Positions 44,057 through 52,642 of a stretch of 64,000 nt of DNA are shown piece by piece. This DNA is from CAIVVT01 sp963838205. Lineage in GTDB: Bacteria; Acidobacteriota; Terriglobia; Bryobacterales; Bryobacteraceae. The notes beneath the pieces are model-generated. The model searched no databases. It saw only the letters and a program-made list of their open reading frames with translations, and was not told the DNA's origin. Location of the stretch: NCBI GenBank assembly GCA_963838205.1, contig CAWIQF010000015.1:124001-188000 (forward strand), read 5' to 3'. Position 1 is the first letter of the stretch, and the number at the start of each line of letters is the position of its first letter. Position numbers and translations under genes: made by a program.

Positions 44057-45646
44057 TCAGAACATGGGCGGAGTGGCGGGGCGCGCGGCCGGCTTGGGCT
44101 TGCGCGGCAGTTTCTGCTCGCGATTGGCGGTGTGGTAGACCAGCGAGCTGACGACCACCGACATCTGCATCAGGTCGCCGCGCACGACGCGGTCATAGAC
44201 GTCCATGTTGGAGTGGTGCGTGCGGGTGCCGTACTCGAGCGGATCCTGGATGAACTGGAAGCCGGGCAGGCCGACGGCGTCGAAGGACTGGTGGTCGGTG
44301 CCGCCGGTGTTGCGGATGGTGATGGCGGAGACGCCCATGTCCTTGAATGGCGCCAGCATGGCCTCGAAGAACGGGCGGACCATCTCATTGCCCTGCAGGT
44401 AGACGCCGCGGATCTTGCCGGCGCCGTTATCGACGTTGTAGTAGGCCGAGAATTTGTCCCACTCGGGGGTGGTCTCCATCTTGGTGAGGTCGGCGAAAGT
44501 CTTCTTGACGTACTCGCGCGAGCCGAACAGGCCTTCCTCCTCGCCGCCCCAGAGGCCGATGCGCACGGTGCGGTCGAGCTTCAGGTTGAGCGCCTTCAGA
44601 ACGCGGATGACCTCCAGCATGACGGCGCTGCCGACGCCGTTGTCGGTGGCGCCGGTGCCACCCTGCCAGGAGTCGAGGTGGCCGCCAACCATCACGATCT
44701 CATCCTTATGCGGCCCCGCGCCGGGGATGTTGGCGATGACGTTATAGCAGTCGCCCTCGTCGTCGCCGGTGGCGTTTTTGACCTCTAGCTCCAGCTTCAC
44801 CGGGACCTTGTGATCGAGCAGGCGGGCGATGCGGTTATAGTGCTCGGGGGTGATGACAACCATGGCCGGCGGCATCGGCTGCTTGGGGTCCTGCGAGCCG
44901 CCGCGGTCGGCGGTGATGGTGCCGCCGTCGTTACGCGAACCGTAAGAAACCAGCGCGGCGACGCCCTCGTCGCGGTAGAAGTTGGTAGCCTTCACGCGCA
45001 TTTCGCGCTGCTGGCGCATGGCGATCATCTGCGCACTGGGGCTGCCGGGTGCGCCGGGCCGCATGGGGCCGCCGAACATGCCGCCCTGGCCAGGCTCGGG
45101 AGCCATTTCCATGTCGGCCAGTTCCTGGGCGGTGTAGCGCGTGGACATGGGCTTCTCGATCAACTCCTGCGGCCGCGGCACCTGGGTGAGGACGATCTTG
45201 CCCTTGAGCTTGCCCTTCCACTTGGCGATGTCCTCGTCGGACTGAATGGTGGCCAGGACGGGCTCGTCGACAACCACGCCGTCGGTGGATTTCGTCCAGG
45301 CCAGGGCGAAGCCATAGAGCGGCTGGTAGGAGGGTTCGACGAGGTTGGCCGTGAAGCGCTCGTTGACCCACGAGCGGCCGAACTTCCAGCTCTCCAGATG
45401 GGCATCGGTCAGGCCCCATTCCTGCAGGCTTTTCACGGCCCAGTCGGCGGCTTTCTTGAAGTTCGGGGCGCCGGCCAGGCGCGGGCCGTAGGCGTCGGTC
45501 AACCAGAACATGTGCTCCATGACCTTGGAGTTCTGGAGGGCCTCCTGTTTGATCTTGTAAATGGTCTCGAGATCGACCTTTTCCTGCGCGGCGGCGACGA
45601 GGGCGACGGCCACGCCGAATACGAAGAGACGGAGGGTTCGTAGCAT
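44057..45646 (-). CDS. Exported M28-family metallopeptidase
   Basis: A zinc aminopeptidase/carboxypeptidase of the M28 clan. The 529-residue product has a signal peptide (RLFVFGVAVALVAAAQ), a PA-domain-like insertion between about residues 120 and 290, and the metal-binding residues H and D in GGHLDSW, D in GATDNGVGSA, EE in WGGEEEGLFGS, D in YYNVDNGAG and H in RTHHSNMDVYD. All ligands are present, so it should be active, in the periplasm or outside. It has a Pro/Lys-rich tail. It is the last gene of a minus-strand run with the ThuA and MocA genes (43-base gap to ThuA). Confidence 0.88.
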   Translation of the reverse strand: MLRTLRLFVFGVAVALVAAAQEKVDLETIYKIKQEALQNSKVMEHMFWLTDAYGPRLAGAPNFKKAADWAVKSLQEWGLTDAHLESWKFGRSWVNERFTANLVEPSYQPLYGFALAWTKSTDGVVVDEPVLATIQSDEDIAKWKGKLKGKIVLTQVPRPQELIEKPMSTRYTAQELADMEMAPEPGQGGMFGGPMRPGAPGSPSAQMIAMRQQREMRVKATNFYRDEGVAALVSYGSRNDGGTITADRGGSQDPKQPMPPAMVVITPEHYNRIARLLDHKVPVKLELEVKNATGDDEGDCYNVIANIPGAGPHKDEIVMVGGHLDSWQGGTGATDNGVGSAVMLEVIRVLKALNLKLDRTVRIGLWGGEEEGLFGSREYVKKTFADLTKMETTPEWDKFSAYYNVDNGAGKIRGVYLQGNEMVRPFFEAMLAPFKDMGVSAITIRNTGGTDHQSFDAVGLPGFQFIQDPLEYGTRTHHSNMDVYDRVVRGDLMQMSVVVSSLVYHTANREQKLPRKPKPAARPATPPMF

Positions 45647-45689
45647 GGGATTTTACTTAGATTAACAGGCGATCCGGTCTCTTAGTTAG

Positions 45690-47183
45690 TTACCGGCCGG
45701 CGGACCAACGCACGGCCCGGGCGACGAGTTCGCGGTACCAGGGGTTCTCGTGGGCTTCGCGGCCGTGGCCCAACTGGATGTAGACGACGCGGGACTTCTG
45801 CCACGGTCCGATCCAGGCCAGCGGCGGGTCGGACGTGGGGTGGTTGGTGGTGAGCAGGACCTCGAGGCCGGGGGCGTGCCACATGCCCTTGTAGGTTTCG
45901 TCGTGAATCAACATGGGCGGGAGGCCCTGGACGATGGGGTGGTGGCCAACGGGCGTGACATCGACGTCCTGGTCATGCAGATACGTGGAGGCTTTGGCGG
46001 GCGGCTCGTCCTGCAGCAGGTAGCGCCCGCCGACGACCTCGCGCCACCACCAGGGCCACTTCTGGTAGTCCGCGATGGCATGGTGCAGCACGACCAGCCC
46101 TTTGCCGGAATCGAGGTACGTCTGCAGATTCTTGCGCTGGGCGTCGGGGATGTCCTGAACGAAGTCGTAGAGCACGATCACGTCGTAGGCCTTGACGAGG
46201 TCGCCATTGAAAGCCACGGGATGGGGGTTGACCTCGACCCGCATGTCACGCCGGCCATCGAGAACGGCGTAGAACGACTGCTCGTGGCTGTGGCCGCCGG
46301 TGACCAGCAGCACGCGCAGGGCGTCCTTATCCTTCGGGTCGAGCGAAATCGCGGCGGGGAGAGTGACCTTGCCGGTGGCGGCCCACTCGACGCCGCGGGC
46401 AAATGAGACGACGAAGCCGGGGGCGCTCATGGCCGCGACGTCGTGGCCCAGCGCCGTGTAGAAGACGCGCCCGGCGCCGAATTGATTGGTCCACAGGAGC
46501 GGTTCCGCGCGGCCCGTGCCGCCGCTGTCCTGCGCGTCGAGGGCGGCGGCCAGCACCTGCACGCCGGGGCGCATGCGCTGGTTGTGATACAACTCGTCGC
46601 TGACCCGGAAAGTGGGCGCCAGCCCGGCGGCGATAGGGTTGGCGAGGTCGCGCCATTGCACGTCGAAAAGATGGCGCGGAGCGTGGCCGGTTTTGGGCTC
46701 GGCGGCGGACCAGGAAGCGCCGACCAGGGCGGCCCACTCGGGCCAGGCAGGCTGGCGCATGCCGGTCGGCTTGTGGCCCGGGCCCAGCACGGGCATGTCG
46801 CCGAATGGGTAACTGGCGGCGTGGACGGCGGCCAGACCCTTGCCCGAACGGACGAAGGCGGCGACGGCCTGCTCGGCCGTAGCGCCCCAGCGCGGGCCGC
46901 AATAATCGCTGACCAGCACATCGTAGGGCCGCAGCGTTTCAGCGTTCAACCCCGAGGGCTCCTCGGTGACGCGCACGTCGAAACGGCCCGAGGCTTCGAG
47001 AATGCGCTTGAGAAATGGCGTGGTGCTGTGCCAGTCGTGATTGTTGCGGCCGGACAGGATCAGAACGCGGATCTTGCCTTGTTCAAAGAACGGCGCATCG
47101 GCGTTGCCGGGCGCGGTGGCAACCTGGGCCTGAGCGGTGCCGGCGAGCAAGCCCGTGCAGAGAAGGACGGAGGCGAATCGCAT
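45690..47183 (-). CDS. Exported protein with two ThuA-like domains
   Basis: ThuA domains share the class I glutamine-amidotransferase fold and occur beside Gfo/Idh/MocA sugar oxidoreductases. The 497-residue product has a signal peptide (ASVLLCTGLLAGTAQAQ), then one ThuA-like domain at about 37-270 (RVLILSGRNNHDWHSTTPFL, YDVLVSDYCG, GKGLAAVHAAS, GRVFYTALGHD) and a second at about 285-495 (RVLLVTGGHSHEQSFYAVLD, YDVIVLYDFVQ, GKGLVVLHHAIADY, RVVYIQLGHGREAH). The classical amidotransferase Cys is replaced by other residues in both copies. It starts 3 bases after the MocA stop. Confidence 0.83.
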   Translation of the reverse strand: MRFASVLLCTGLLAGTAQAQVATAPGNADAPFFEQGKIRVLILSGRNNHDWHSTTPFLKRILEASGRFDVRVTEEPSGLNAETLRPYDVLVSDYCGPRWGATAEQAVAAFVRSGKGLAAVHAASYPFGDMPVLGPGHKPTGMRQPAWPEWAALVGASWSAAEPKTGHAPRHLFDVQWRDLANPIAAGLAPTFRVSDELYHNQRMRPGVQVLAAALDAQDSGGTGRAEPLLWTNQFGAGRVFYTALGHDVAAMSAPGFVVSFARGVEWAATGKVTLPAAISLDPKDKDALRVLLVTGGHSHEQSFYAVLDGRRDMRVEVNPHPVAFNGDLVKAYDVIVLYDFVQDIPDAQRKNLQTYLDSGKGLVVLHHAIADYQKWPWWWREVVGGRYLLQDEPPAKASTYLHDQDVDVTPVGHHPIVQGLPPMLIHDETYKGMWHAPGLEVLLTTNHPTSDPPLAWIGPWQKSRVVYIQLGHGREAHENPWYRELVARAVRWSAGR

Positions 47184-47186
47184 GGC

Positions 47187-48368
47187 TTACACGTCCCAGC
47201 GCGGATCCCACATGACGCGCCGCCCTTCCTTGTAAGCGATATTGCCGATGTGGCAGGCCATGGAGCCGTAGTGGCCGTCGACGACGTTCGCATTGGGCGT
47301 CTGGCGCGAGCGGACGCAGGCCAGGAAGTTGCCCATGTGCGCCTGTTCGGGGCCGGGCTGGAGCGTCTCCGCGGGTCCGCGATTGGCCGGCAGGAAGCGC
47401 GCCCGATGGCGGAAGATATTCAGCCGGCCGCCTTCGCCGAAGAAGACGATATCGGCCGAATCCTCAGGCAGCAGGTCGGTGATGGTGGCTTCAAAAGTGA
47501 CGTTCAGACCGCCGGGGTAATCGAGGATGAAGTTGATATTGTCGGGCGTGTCGCGGCCGTCGTCGTACTCGTAGATGCCGCCCAGGGCGACGGCGGAGAG
47601 CGGCTTCGTGAGGCCGAGATACCAGTGGACGACATCGACCATGTGGACGAACAGGCCGCCGGTCTGGCCGCCGGTGGAAACGTCCCAGTAGGAGAACCGA
47701 TTGAAGTAGCGCTTGGGGTCCCACGGAATCCGGGGCAGCCAGCCCAGCCACATGTCCCAATCGAGGCCGGCGGGCTTGGTTTCCATGCCCGCGGGGGGCT
47801 TCTCGAGATAGCCGCCGTTGGCATTCCAGAAGGTGCGGACGAGGTGGACCTTGCCCAGACGGCCGGTGTCGATATAGGCCTTCTTGGCCGCCAGGAAGGG
47901 CTCGGTGCTGCGCTGCTGGACGCCGACCTGGAGCACGCGGTTGCCCTGTTTCACGGCGTCCACCATGCCGTGGCCCTGCATGGGCAGGGAGGTCATGGGC
48001 TTCTCGACGTAGACGTCCTTGGCGGCGTGGCAGGCGTCGACGCTGATGTGGGCGTGGTGATGATCGGTGGTGGCGACGACCACGGCGTCGATATCGGTGC
48101 GGTCGAGCAGGGCGCGATAGTCCTTGTGGCGCTGCACGGGCGTTCCGATGGCCTTTTCGGCTTCGTCCATACGCCGATCCCAGGCGTCGGTAATCGCCAC
48201 GAACTCGGCCCCGCCCGCGAGTTGGGCCATGTGGACGAGATGCTTGCCGCGGCCGCCGCAGCCGATCAGACCGAGGCGCACGCGGTCGCCGGCGGCGGCC
48301 ACTCGAAGCGCGCCGGCAGCGGTGGCGGCTCCGGCGAAAAAGGTCCTGCGCGAAAAATCGTTGGACAT
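47187..48368 (-). CDS. Tat-exported Gfo/Idh/MocA-family oxidoreductase
   Basis: Family members oxidise or reduce sugars with a bound NAD(P). The 393-residue product carries a twin-arginine signal (NDFSRRTFFAGAATAAGALRV), the Rossmann motif RLGLIGCGGRGKHLV and the catalytic EKP motif in DVYVEKPMTSL, followed by the C-terminal alpha/beta domain with DVVHWYLGL. First gene of the MocA-ThuA-M28 run. Export of a prebound-cofactor enzyme fits the Tat route. Substrate unknown. Confidence 0.87.
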   Translation of the reverse strand: MSNDFSRRTFFAGAATAAGALRVAAAGDRVRLGLIGCGGRGKHLVHMAQLAGGAEFVAITDAWDRRMDEAEKAIGTPVQRHKDYRALLDRTDIDAVVVATTDHHHAHISVDACHAAKDVYVEKPMTSLPMQGHGMVDAVKQGNRVLQVGVQQRSTEPFLAAKKAYIDTGRLGKVHLVRTFWNANGGYLEKPPAGMETKPAGLDWDMWLGWLPRIPWDPKRYFNRFSYWDVSTGGQTGGLFVHMVDVVHWYLGLTKPLSAVALGGIYEYDDGRDTPDNINFILDYPGGLNVTFEATITDLLPEDSADIVFFGEGGRLNIFRHRARFLPANRGPAETLQPGPEQAHMGNFLACVRSRQTPNANVVDGHYGSMACHIGNIAYKEGRRVMWDPRWDV

Positions 48369-48386
48369 GAATGTCTCCCCAGGAGA

Positions 48387-48486
48387 GTCTATCGCTCCCG
48401 CCGGCGCGCGTGTGGAGGGGTTACGGAGCCGCGACTGAAAGAAGCGGTCTTGTGTCTATCGCTCCCGCCGGCGCGCGTGTGGAGGG
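48387..48486 (+). repeat. Perfect 33-base direct repeat flanking one GAGCCGCGAC core
   Basis: Identical copies at 48387-48419 and 48454-48486 (beginning GTCTATCGCTCCCGCC) are separated by 34 bases that hold GAGCCGCGAC (48426-48435) followed by TGAAAGAAGCGGTCTT, the same unit seen at 28315-28340. It lies between divergent MocA and GH20-like genes and probably overlaps their promoters. Confidence 0.75.
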
Positions 48487-48500
48487 ACAATGGCGGTGTT

Positions 48501-49553
48501 ATGTTTCCACGACTCCCGTTTGCATTCCTGGCCTGCGCCACGCTGCTCGCGGCGGCGCCGTTACCCGTGCGCGGCATCCGGTTGTCGGCGCCGCTGCCCA
48601 ACGAAGTGCAGCGGATGACGAAGTTCATCCGCGAGGTGCTGGTCAAAGAAGGCGTCAACACGCTGGTGCTGGAGATCAATTACCGTTACCAGTTCCAGCG
48701 GCATCCGGAAGTGGCGGACGCGGACGCGCTGAGCCTGGCGGACGCGCGGGCGATTGCGGCGGCGGCGCGCGAATCGGGCATCGAACTGATCCCGCTGGTG
48801 GACCTGCTGGGGCACCAATCGTGGGCCGGGAAGACGTTCGGGCTGCTGAAGGCGCATCCGGAGTTCGACGAAACGCCGGGGCTCTACAAGGACAACGCGG
48901 GGATTTACTGCCGCAGCTATTGCCCGCTGCATCCGCAGGTGCACGCGGTGTTGTTCGACGTGATCGACGAGATCCTGGACGCGTTCGAGGCCAAGGCGCT
49001 GCACGGTGGCATGGACGAAGTGTTCCTGATCGGCGAGGACGCCTGCGTGCGTTGCAAAGGGAAGGACAAGGCGCAGTTGTTCGCGGGCGAGGTGCGCGCG
49101 ATTCACGACCACCTGGCGGAAAAAGGGCGGCGGCTGTGGATCTGGGGCGACCGGCTGATCGATGGGAAGACGACGGGCATTGGGGAATGGGAGGCGAGCC
49201 AGAACGGGACGGCGGCGGCGCTGCGGGAGATTCCGCGCGACGTGGTGCTGTGCGACTGGCATTACGAGTCGGCGCACCCGACGGCGCTGGCGTTCGCGCT
49301 GGACGGATTCGAAGTGCTGTCGTCGCCATGGCGCCAGACCGGCGTGGGCCTGCGCCAGTTGGATCTGATCCGGCTGGGCCGCGAGGAGGCCAGCCCGGAG
49401 GTGGCGGCGCGGCTGCGCGGCGTGTTGCATACGACGTGGAGCCCGTTCGGTGAGTTTTCGGCGGCGTATTGGAAAGACGGGCCGACGAACACCGAGGCGC
49501 AGGAAGAGGCGCAGTGCTTCCGCGAGGTCATGCGGCGCGCGCGGATGGAGTAA
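48501..49553 (+). CDS. Exported glycoside hydrolase family 20-like protein
   Basis: The 350-residue product has a signal peptide (LPFAFLACATLLAAAPLPV) and a TIM-barrel that resembles beta-N-acetylhexosaminidases: LVLEINYRYQF, ELIPLVDLLGHQSWAGKTF, YCRSYCPLHPQV and the candidate catalytic pair in HGGMDEVFLIGED (D-E), then LWIWGDRLI and CDWHYES. The GH20 N-terminal domain is absent. Hexosaminidase activity is inferred from these motifs only. It is divergent from the MocA operon and may supply its sugar substrate. Confidence 0.65.
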   Translation: MFPRLPFAFLACATLLAAAPLPVRGIRLSAPLPNEVQRMTKFIREVLVKEGVNTLVLEINYRYQFQRHPEVADADALSLADARAIAAAARESGIELIPLVDLLGHQSWAGKTFGLLKAHPEFDETPGLYKDNAGIYCRSYCPLHPQVHAVLFDVIDEILDAFEAKALHGGMDEVFLIGEDACVRCKGKDKAQLFAGEVRAIHDHLAEKGRRLWIWGDRLIDGKTTGIGEWEASQNGTAAALREIPRDVVLCDWHYESAHPTALAFALDGFEVLSSPWRQTGVGLRQLDLIRLGREEASPEVAARLRGVLHTTWSPFGEFSAAYWKDGPTNTEAQEEAQCFREVMRRARME

Positions 49554-49590
49554 ACGCGGCGGCGGGCTCAGTGGCGGCGCGAGGCCGGTC

Positions 49591-50112
49591 TCAGTTGGCG
49601 CTCGGGTTGTTGTTGACCGTCGCAGCCGTTGGCGCGGGCGGTGGCGGCGTTGCACCGGGGTCGGGCGCGGGCGGAGGCTGTGGCCCGGCCGGCGGGTTCG
49701 ATCCTAGGCCCAATTGCAGGCCCTTGCCCACGCCGTAGGTGGTCGCGCTGATACCCAGCAGGATCAGGACCTCCTTGGGGATGGCCGGGAACTGGCCGTT
49801 GCCGCACAGGGTGAGATAGACGAGCGTGAGGGCGATCGTGAAAGTGAAGATCAGGAGCTGAAAACGGGAGACGCTGGCCTCGCCGGTCTGTTCGTTGAGG
49901 ATGGAGTCGAGGTGGATCTGATCGGTGACGATGGCGTGCAACACGACCAGGCCGAAAGAGAACAACAGAGTGGCCAGCTCGGCGCCCACCAGCAGCATCA
50001 GGGCCTCTTTGGTCAGGCTGCGGTTGAGCGCGAAGTAAGTCACGACGATGATGGGCGCCAAGCCGACGACGACAAGCACGCCTCGAATCACGTTTCTCCA
50101 GAAAAGCTCCAT
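49591..50112 (-). CDS. Four-helix membrane protein with disordered tail
   Basis: I do not recognise this family. The 173-residue product has hydrophobic segments at about 10-29, 36-63, 84-103 and 108-125, and a Pro/Ala-rich tail (residues 138-173). The segment SRFQLLIFTFTIALTLVYL followed by KEVLILLGISATTYGVGKGL is a pattern seen in several bacterial small membrane proteins. It is 25 bases downstream of a smaller membrane protein with a similar ending, so the two are probably co-transcribed. Confidence 0.6.
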   Translation of the reverse strand: MELFWRNVIRGVLVVVGLAPIIVVTYFALNRSLTKEALMLLVGAELATLLFSFGLVVLHAIVTDQIHLDSILNEQTGEASVSRFQLLIFTFTIALTLVYLTLCGNGQFPAIPKEVLILLGISATTYGVGKGLQLGLGSNPPAGPQPPPAPDPGATPPPPAPTAATVNNNPSAN

Positions 50113-50137
50113 TGCATCTTCCTCCGTTTCATTCCAA

Positions 50138-50476
50138 TCAATTCAAACCGCTTCCAGGCCGTCGCCGGGCGACACTGGCCAGCCAGGCGCCGTGGCTCAA
50201 GGCCAGGACCACCAGGGCCCACCACGGGACCGGCGGCAGCGTGCCGCTCCCGGCCGCACCGAGCGACGAGAGCAGATACACCAGCGCCAGCGCGACGGTG
50301 ATCAAGCCCATCTGCCAACGCAGCGCGCCGGCCACCCAGTGCCCGGCCTGATCGCGGCTTCCCAGCAGGCCGCCCAGACCCGGCCTGGCGCGCAGGATCT
50401 TCCAAAGCCCGACGACGCCCAGGCCGGCGATCAGAATCGCCACCTCCGCTCCCGCGATTTCCCGCAGCAACCCCAT
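50138..50476 (-). CDS. Small membrane protein, partner of the 49591 gene
   Basis: A 112-residue protein from the ATG at 50476, chosen because GGAGG lies 7-8 bases upstream; a longer frame to 50617 lacks support. Three hydrophobic segments are seen: EVAILIAGLGVVGLW, WQMGLITVALALVYLL and WWALVVLALSHGAWLASVA. The last two resemble the last two helices of the downstream protein (IALTLVYL and ILLGISATTYGVGKG), suggesting related membrane pairs. Function unknown. Confidence 0.55.
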   Translation of the reverse strand: MGLLREIAGAEVAILIAGLGVVGLWKILRARPGLGGLLGSRDQAGHWVAGALRWQMGLITVALALVYLLSSLGAAGSGTLPPVPWWALVVLALSHGAWLASVARRRPGSGLN

Positions 50477-50763
50477 GCCAGGCCTCCGGGGCCTTCGTTC
50501 TATTTTAAGGGCGAGTGTCAAGCCCTTCGGCCCTAATTCGAGAGGGTAAAGTTGATGGCAATTGAAGTTTCCACTCGAATCGGTGTCTAACCGCACGCGG
50601 CGGCCTTGTAGCGCCAATGGCTGATGGCTTCAGCCGCCGCTGCTTCCAGGTCCGGCGATGCCCGCTGAGTGATTGCCACGTGAGAGAGTACTCCGTCCGC
50701 CTCACTTCTTTCGATGCTTTTCGCAGTTTCCAGGACTATCGCAGGGCAAGGATTTTCCCGTTC

Positions 50764-52095
50764 TCAATCGGCCGCCGGCCCGGCCACCGGAAACTGCGCT
50801 TTGATCCACTCCAGCGCATCCTCCCGCGTGCTGAGCCGCCCTTCGAGCTGCTCTTCCTCCAGCGCCTTCAGCATCGTGCCCAGCGCCGGTCCCTCGGCGT
50901 AACCCAGCGCCATCAGCTCGCGCCCGCTCAAAAGTGGCCGCGGGCGGATCTCGGCCGCCGACAGAGCAGCGCGCCGGCGGTGCACCAGTTCGAGCGTCTC
51001 CAGGTCCATCCGCGAACCCCGCCGGTCGGCCTCGTGCAGCGCCAGCAGTTCGTCGAAGCGCGGCAGGCGCAGGAAACGGCGGAATGCCGCCTCGCCCATC
51101 TTCGGCGCATCCTTGAAACGCATGTGCGCCGCGATGTGCGACGCCACGGCCTCGATCAGCCCGTTCGACGCCCGCAGCCGCGTCAGGATGGCGCGCGCCA
51201 TCCGCGCCCCTTTTTCGGCATGCCCGTGGAACCGGATGCGGTCCTCCACGGTCATCGTCGCCGGCTTGCCGATGTCGTGCAGCAGAGCCGCCCAGCCCAA
51301 TTCCGGCGTACAGGCCGGGAGCGCCTCCAGCACCAGCAGAGTATGGGTCCAGACGTCGCCCTCGGGATGGTAATCGGGCGGCTGCGCGACGCCCTTCAGC
51401 CGCTCCATCTCGGGCAGCACGTGGTGCAGCAATCCGGCCGCATCCAACAGTTCGATGCCGCGCCGCGCCCCGCCTTCGGTGAGGATGCGCGTCAGCTCCT
51501 CGCGCACCCGCTCGGGCGCAATGCGGTTGATCGAACCCGCCACTTCGCGCATCGCCGCGAAGGTCCCGGCCTCGATCTCGAAACCCAGCCGCGCCGCGAA
51601 GCGCACGGCCCGGAGCAGGCGCAGATGGTCCTCGGCAAAGCGCTGCCGCGGATCGCCGATGGCGCGGATCAACCGCGCTTCGAGATCGGCCCGACCGCCC
51701 GCATAGTCCACGATTTCGCCGCTGAACGGGTCTTCCAGCAGGGCGTTGATGGTGAAGTCGCGCCGCAGCACGTCCTGGCGCGGATCGGTTTCAAAGGCAA
51801 CGGCTTCCGGACGCCGCCCATCGCCATAAGAATGCTCGCTGCGGAACGTGGCCACCTGCACCTCGGCGTCGCCGCGCCGAACCAGCACCACTCCAAAATG
51901 CGCGCCCACCTGCGGCGCGCCCGGGAATAGCTCCAGCAGCCGCGCCGGCGGAGCGTCGGTACATAGATCGATGTCCGACGTCTCGCGGCCCAGCAGCCGG
52001 TCGCGCACGTACCCGCCGACGAAGTAGACTCTGTGGCCCGCCGCGCGCAGAGCGCGGGCAACCTCCAGGGCCAGTTGGAGCGCACCGGTCACCAT
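50764..52095 (-). CDS. cca: CCA tRNA nucleotidyltransferase with HD domain
   Basis: Adds or repairs the 3' CCA end of tRNA; class II enzymes of this type are close to poly(A) polymerase. The 443-residue product has the head motif GHRVYFVGGYVRDRLLG with SDIDLCTD (metal-binding DxD), LRRDFTINALLED, RRRFAEDHLRLLRA-like FAEDHLRLLRAVRFAARLGF, ERVREELTRIL, and a C-terminal HD domain (TLLVLEALPA...LLHDIGKPAT). The HD domain suggests additional phosphohydrolase activity. CCA versus A-only addition cannot be told from sequence. Confidence 0.9.
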   Translation of the reverse strand: MVTGALQLALEVARALRAAGHRVYFVGGYVRDRLLGRETSDIDLCTDAPPARLLELFPGAPQVGAHFGVVLVRRGDAEVQVATFRSEHSYGDGRRPEAVAFETDPRQDVLRRDFTINALLEDPFSGEIVDYAGGRADLEARLIRAIGDPRQRFAEDHLRLLRAVRFAARLGFEIEAGTFAAMREVAGSINRIAPERVREELTRILTEGGARRGIELLDAAGLLHHVLPEMERLKGVAQPPDYHPEGDVWTHTLLVLEALPACTPELGWAALLHDIGKPATMTVEDRIRFHGHAEKGARMARAILTRLRASNGLIEAVASHIAAHMRFKDAPKMGEAAFRRFLRLPRFDELLALHEADRRGSRMDLETLELVHRRRAALSAAEIRPRPLLSGRELMALGYAEGPALGTMLKALEEEQLEGRLSTREDALEWIKAQFPVAGPAAD

Positions 52096-52130
52096 CGCTT
52101 TGATCCTAAACCACCCCGCGCCGGCGCGGC

Positions 52131-52400
52131 CTATCGCTTTGTTTTCTTGACGGTTGGAGACGCTTCCGGCGGCGGCTCGGGAGCGATCGAGGTCAGCACC
52201 GCGTTGAACAGCTCGGCCTTCTTCAGATCCTTCTTGGAAGGCGGAATCTCGCCGCGGCGGAAGCTGTGCTCGTTATAGCAACTGCGGCAGCGGACTTTGG
52301 CCGGCTCGTTATCGACCATCGCCAGCAGCGAATGGTTCGTCATGCGCTTGCATTTGACGCAATAATCGTCGAGATCGTCACCCAGCCGGTATTCGGACAT
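52131..52400 (-). CDS. Zinc-ribbon protein of unknown function
   Basis: An 89-residue protein from the ATG at 52400 (AAAGGATCT upstream). Two CxxC knuckles are present, CVKC (residues 14-17) and CRSC (38-41), spaced as in a zinc ribbon: DDYCVKCKRMTNHSLLA ... KVRCRSCYNEHSFRRGE. The C-terminal part is charged then Pro-rich (APEPPPEASPTVKKTKR). Close relatives occur in Acidobacteria without a known role. It is 35 bases downstream of nothing obvious and precedes cca on the same strand. Confidence 0.65.
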   Translation of the reverse strand: MSEYRLGDDLDDYCVKCKRMTNHSLLAMVDNEPAKVRCRSCYNEHSFRRGEIPPSKKDLKKAELFNAVLTSIAPEPPPEASPTVKKTKR

Positions 52401-52642
52401 AGATCCTTTGCTGAACTCGCTGAGGCGGCGACTGCCCCGGAATCGAAGTATACCGGATCGGGGAGCGAAAAGGGAGCCCCGGCGCGGGCGCGCCACCGGG
52501 AAATCACCGCAGGAACACCACGCATCCACCGCGAGAACACCGCAGATTCACGGTGCAATCGTGGTACGCGCGTGGTGGTTTCACCCCGCGCCGCGCGGTG
52601 GCGCCGGTTTCGGAGGACAATGAGAGTTCGGGGGCCATTCCT

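Noticed and set aside
46443..48500. Long plus-strand frame extending upstream of the GH20-like gene
   Set aside because: It runs antisense through ThuA and MocA genes. Signal peptide and family features begin only at 48501.
52480..52560. Short imperfect repeats (ACCGCnGGAACACC type) upstream of fumarase
   Set aside because: Only two diverged units of about 21 bases; too little to distinguish from chance in GC-rich DNA.
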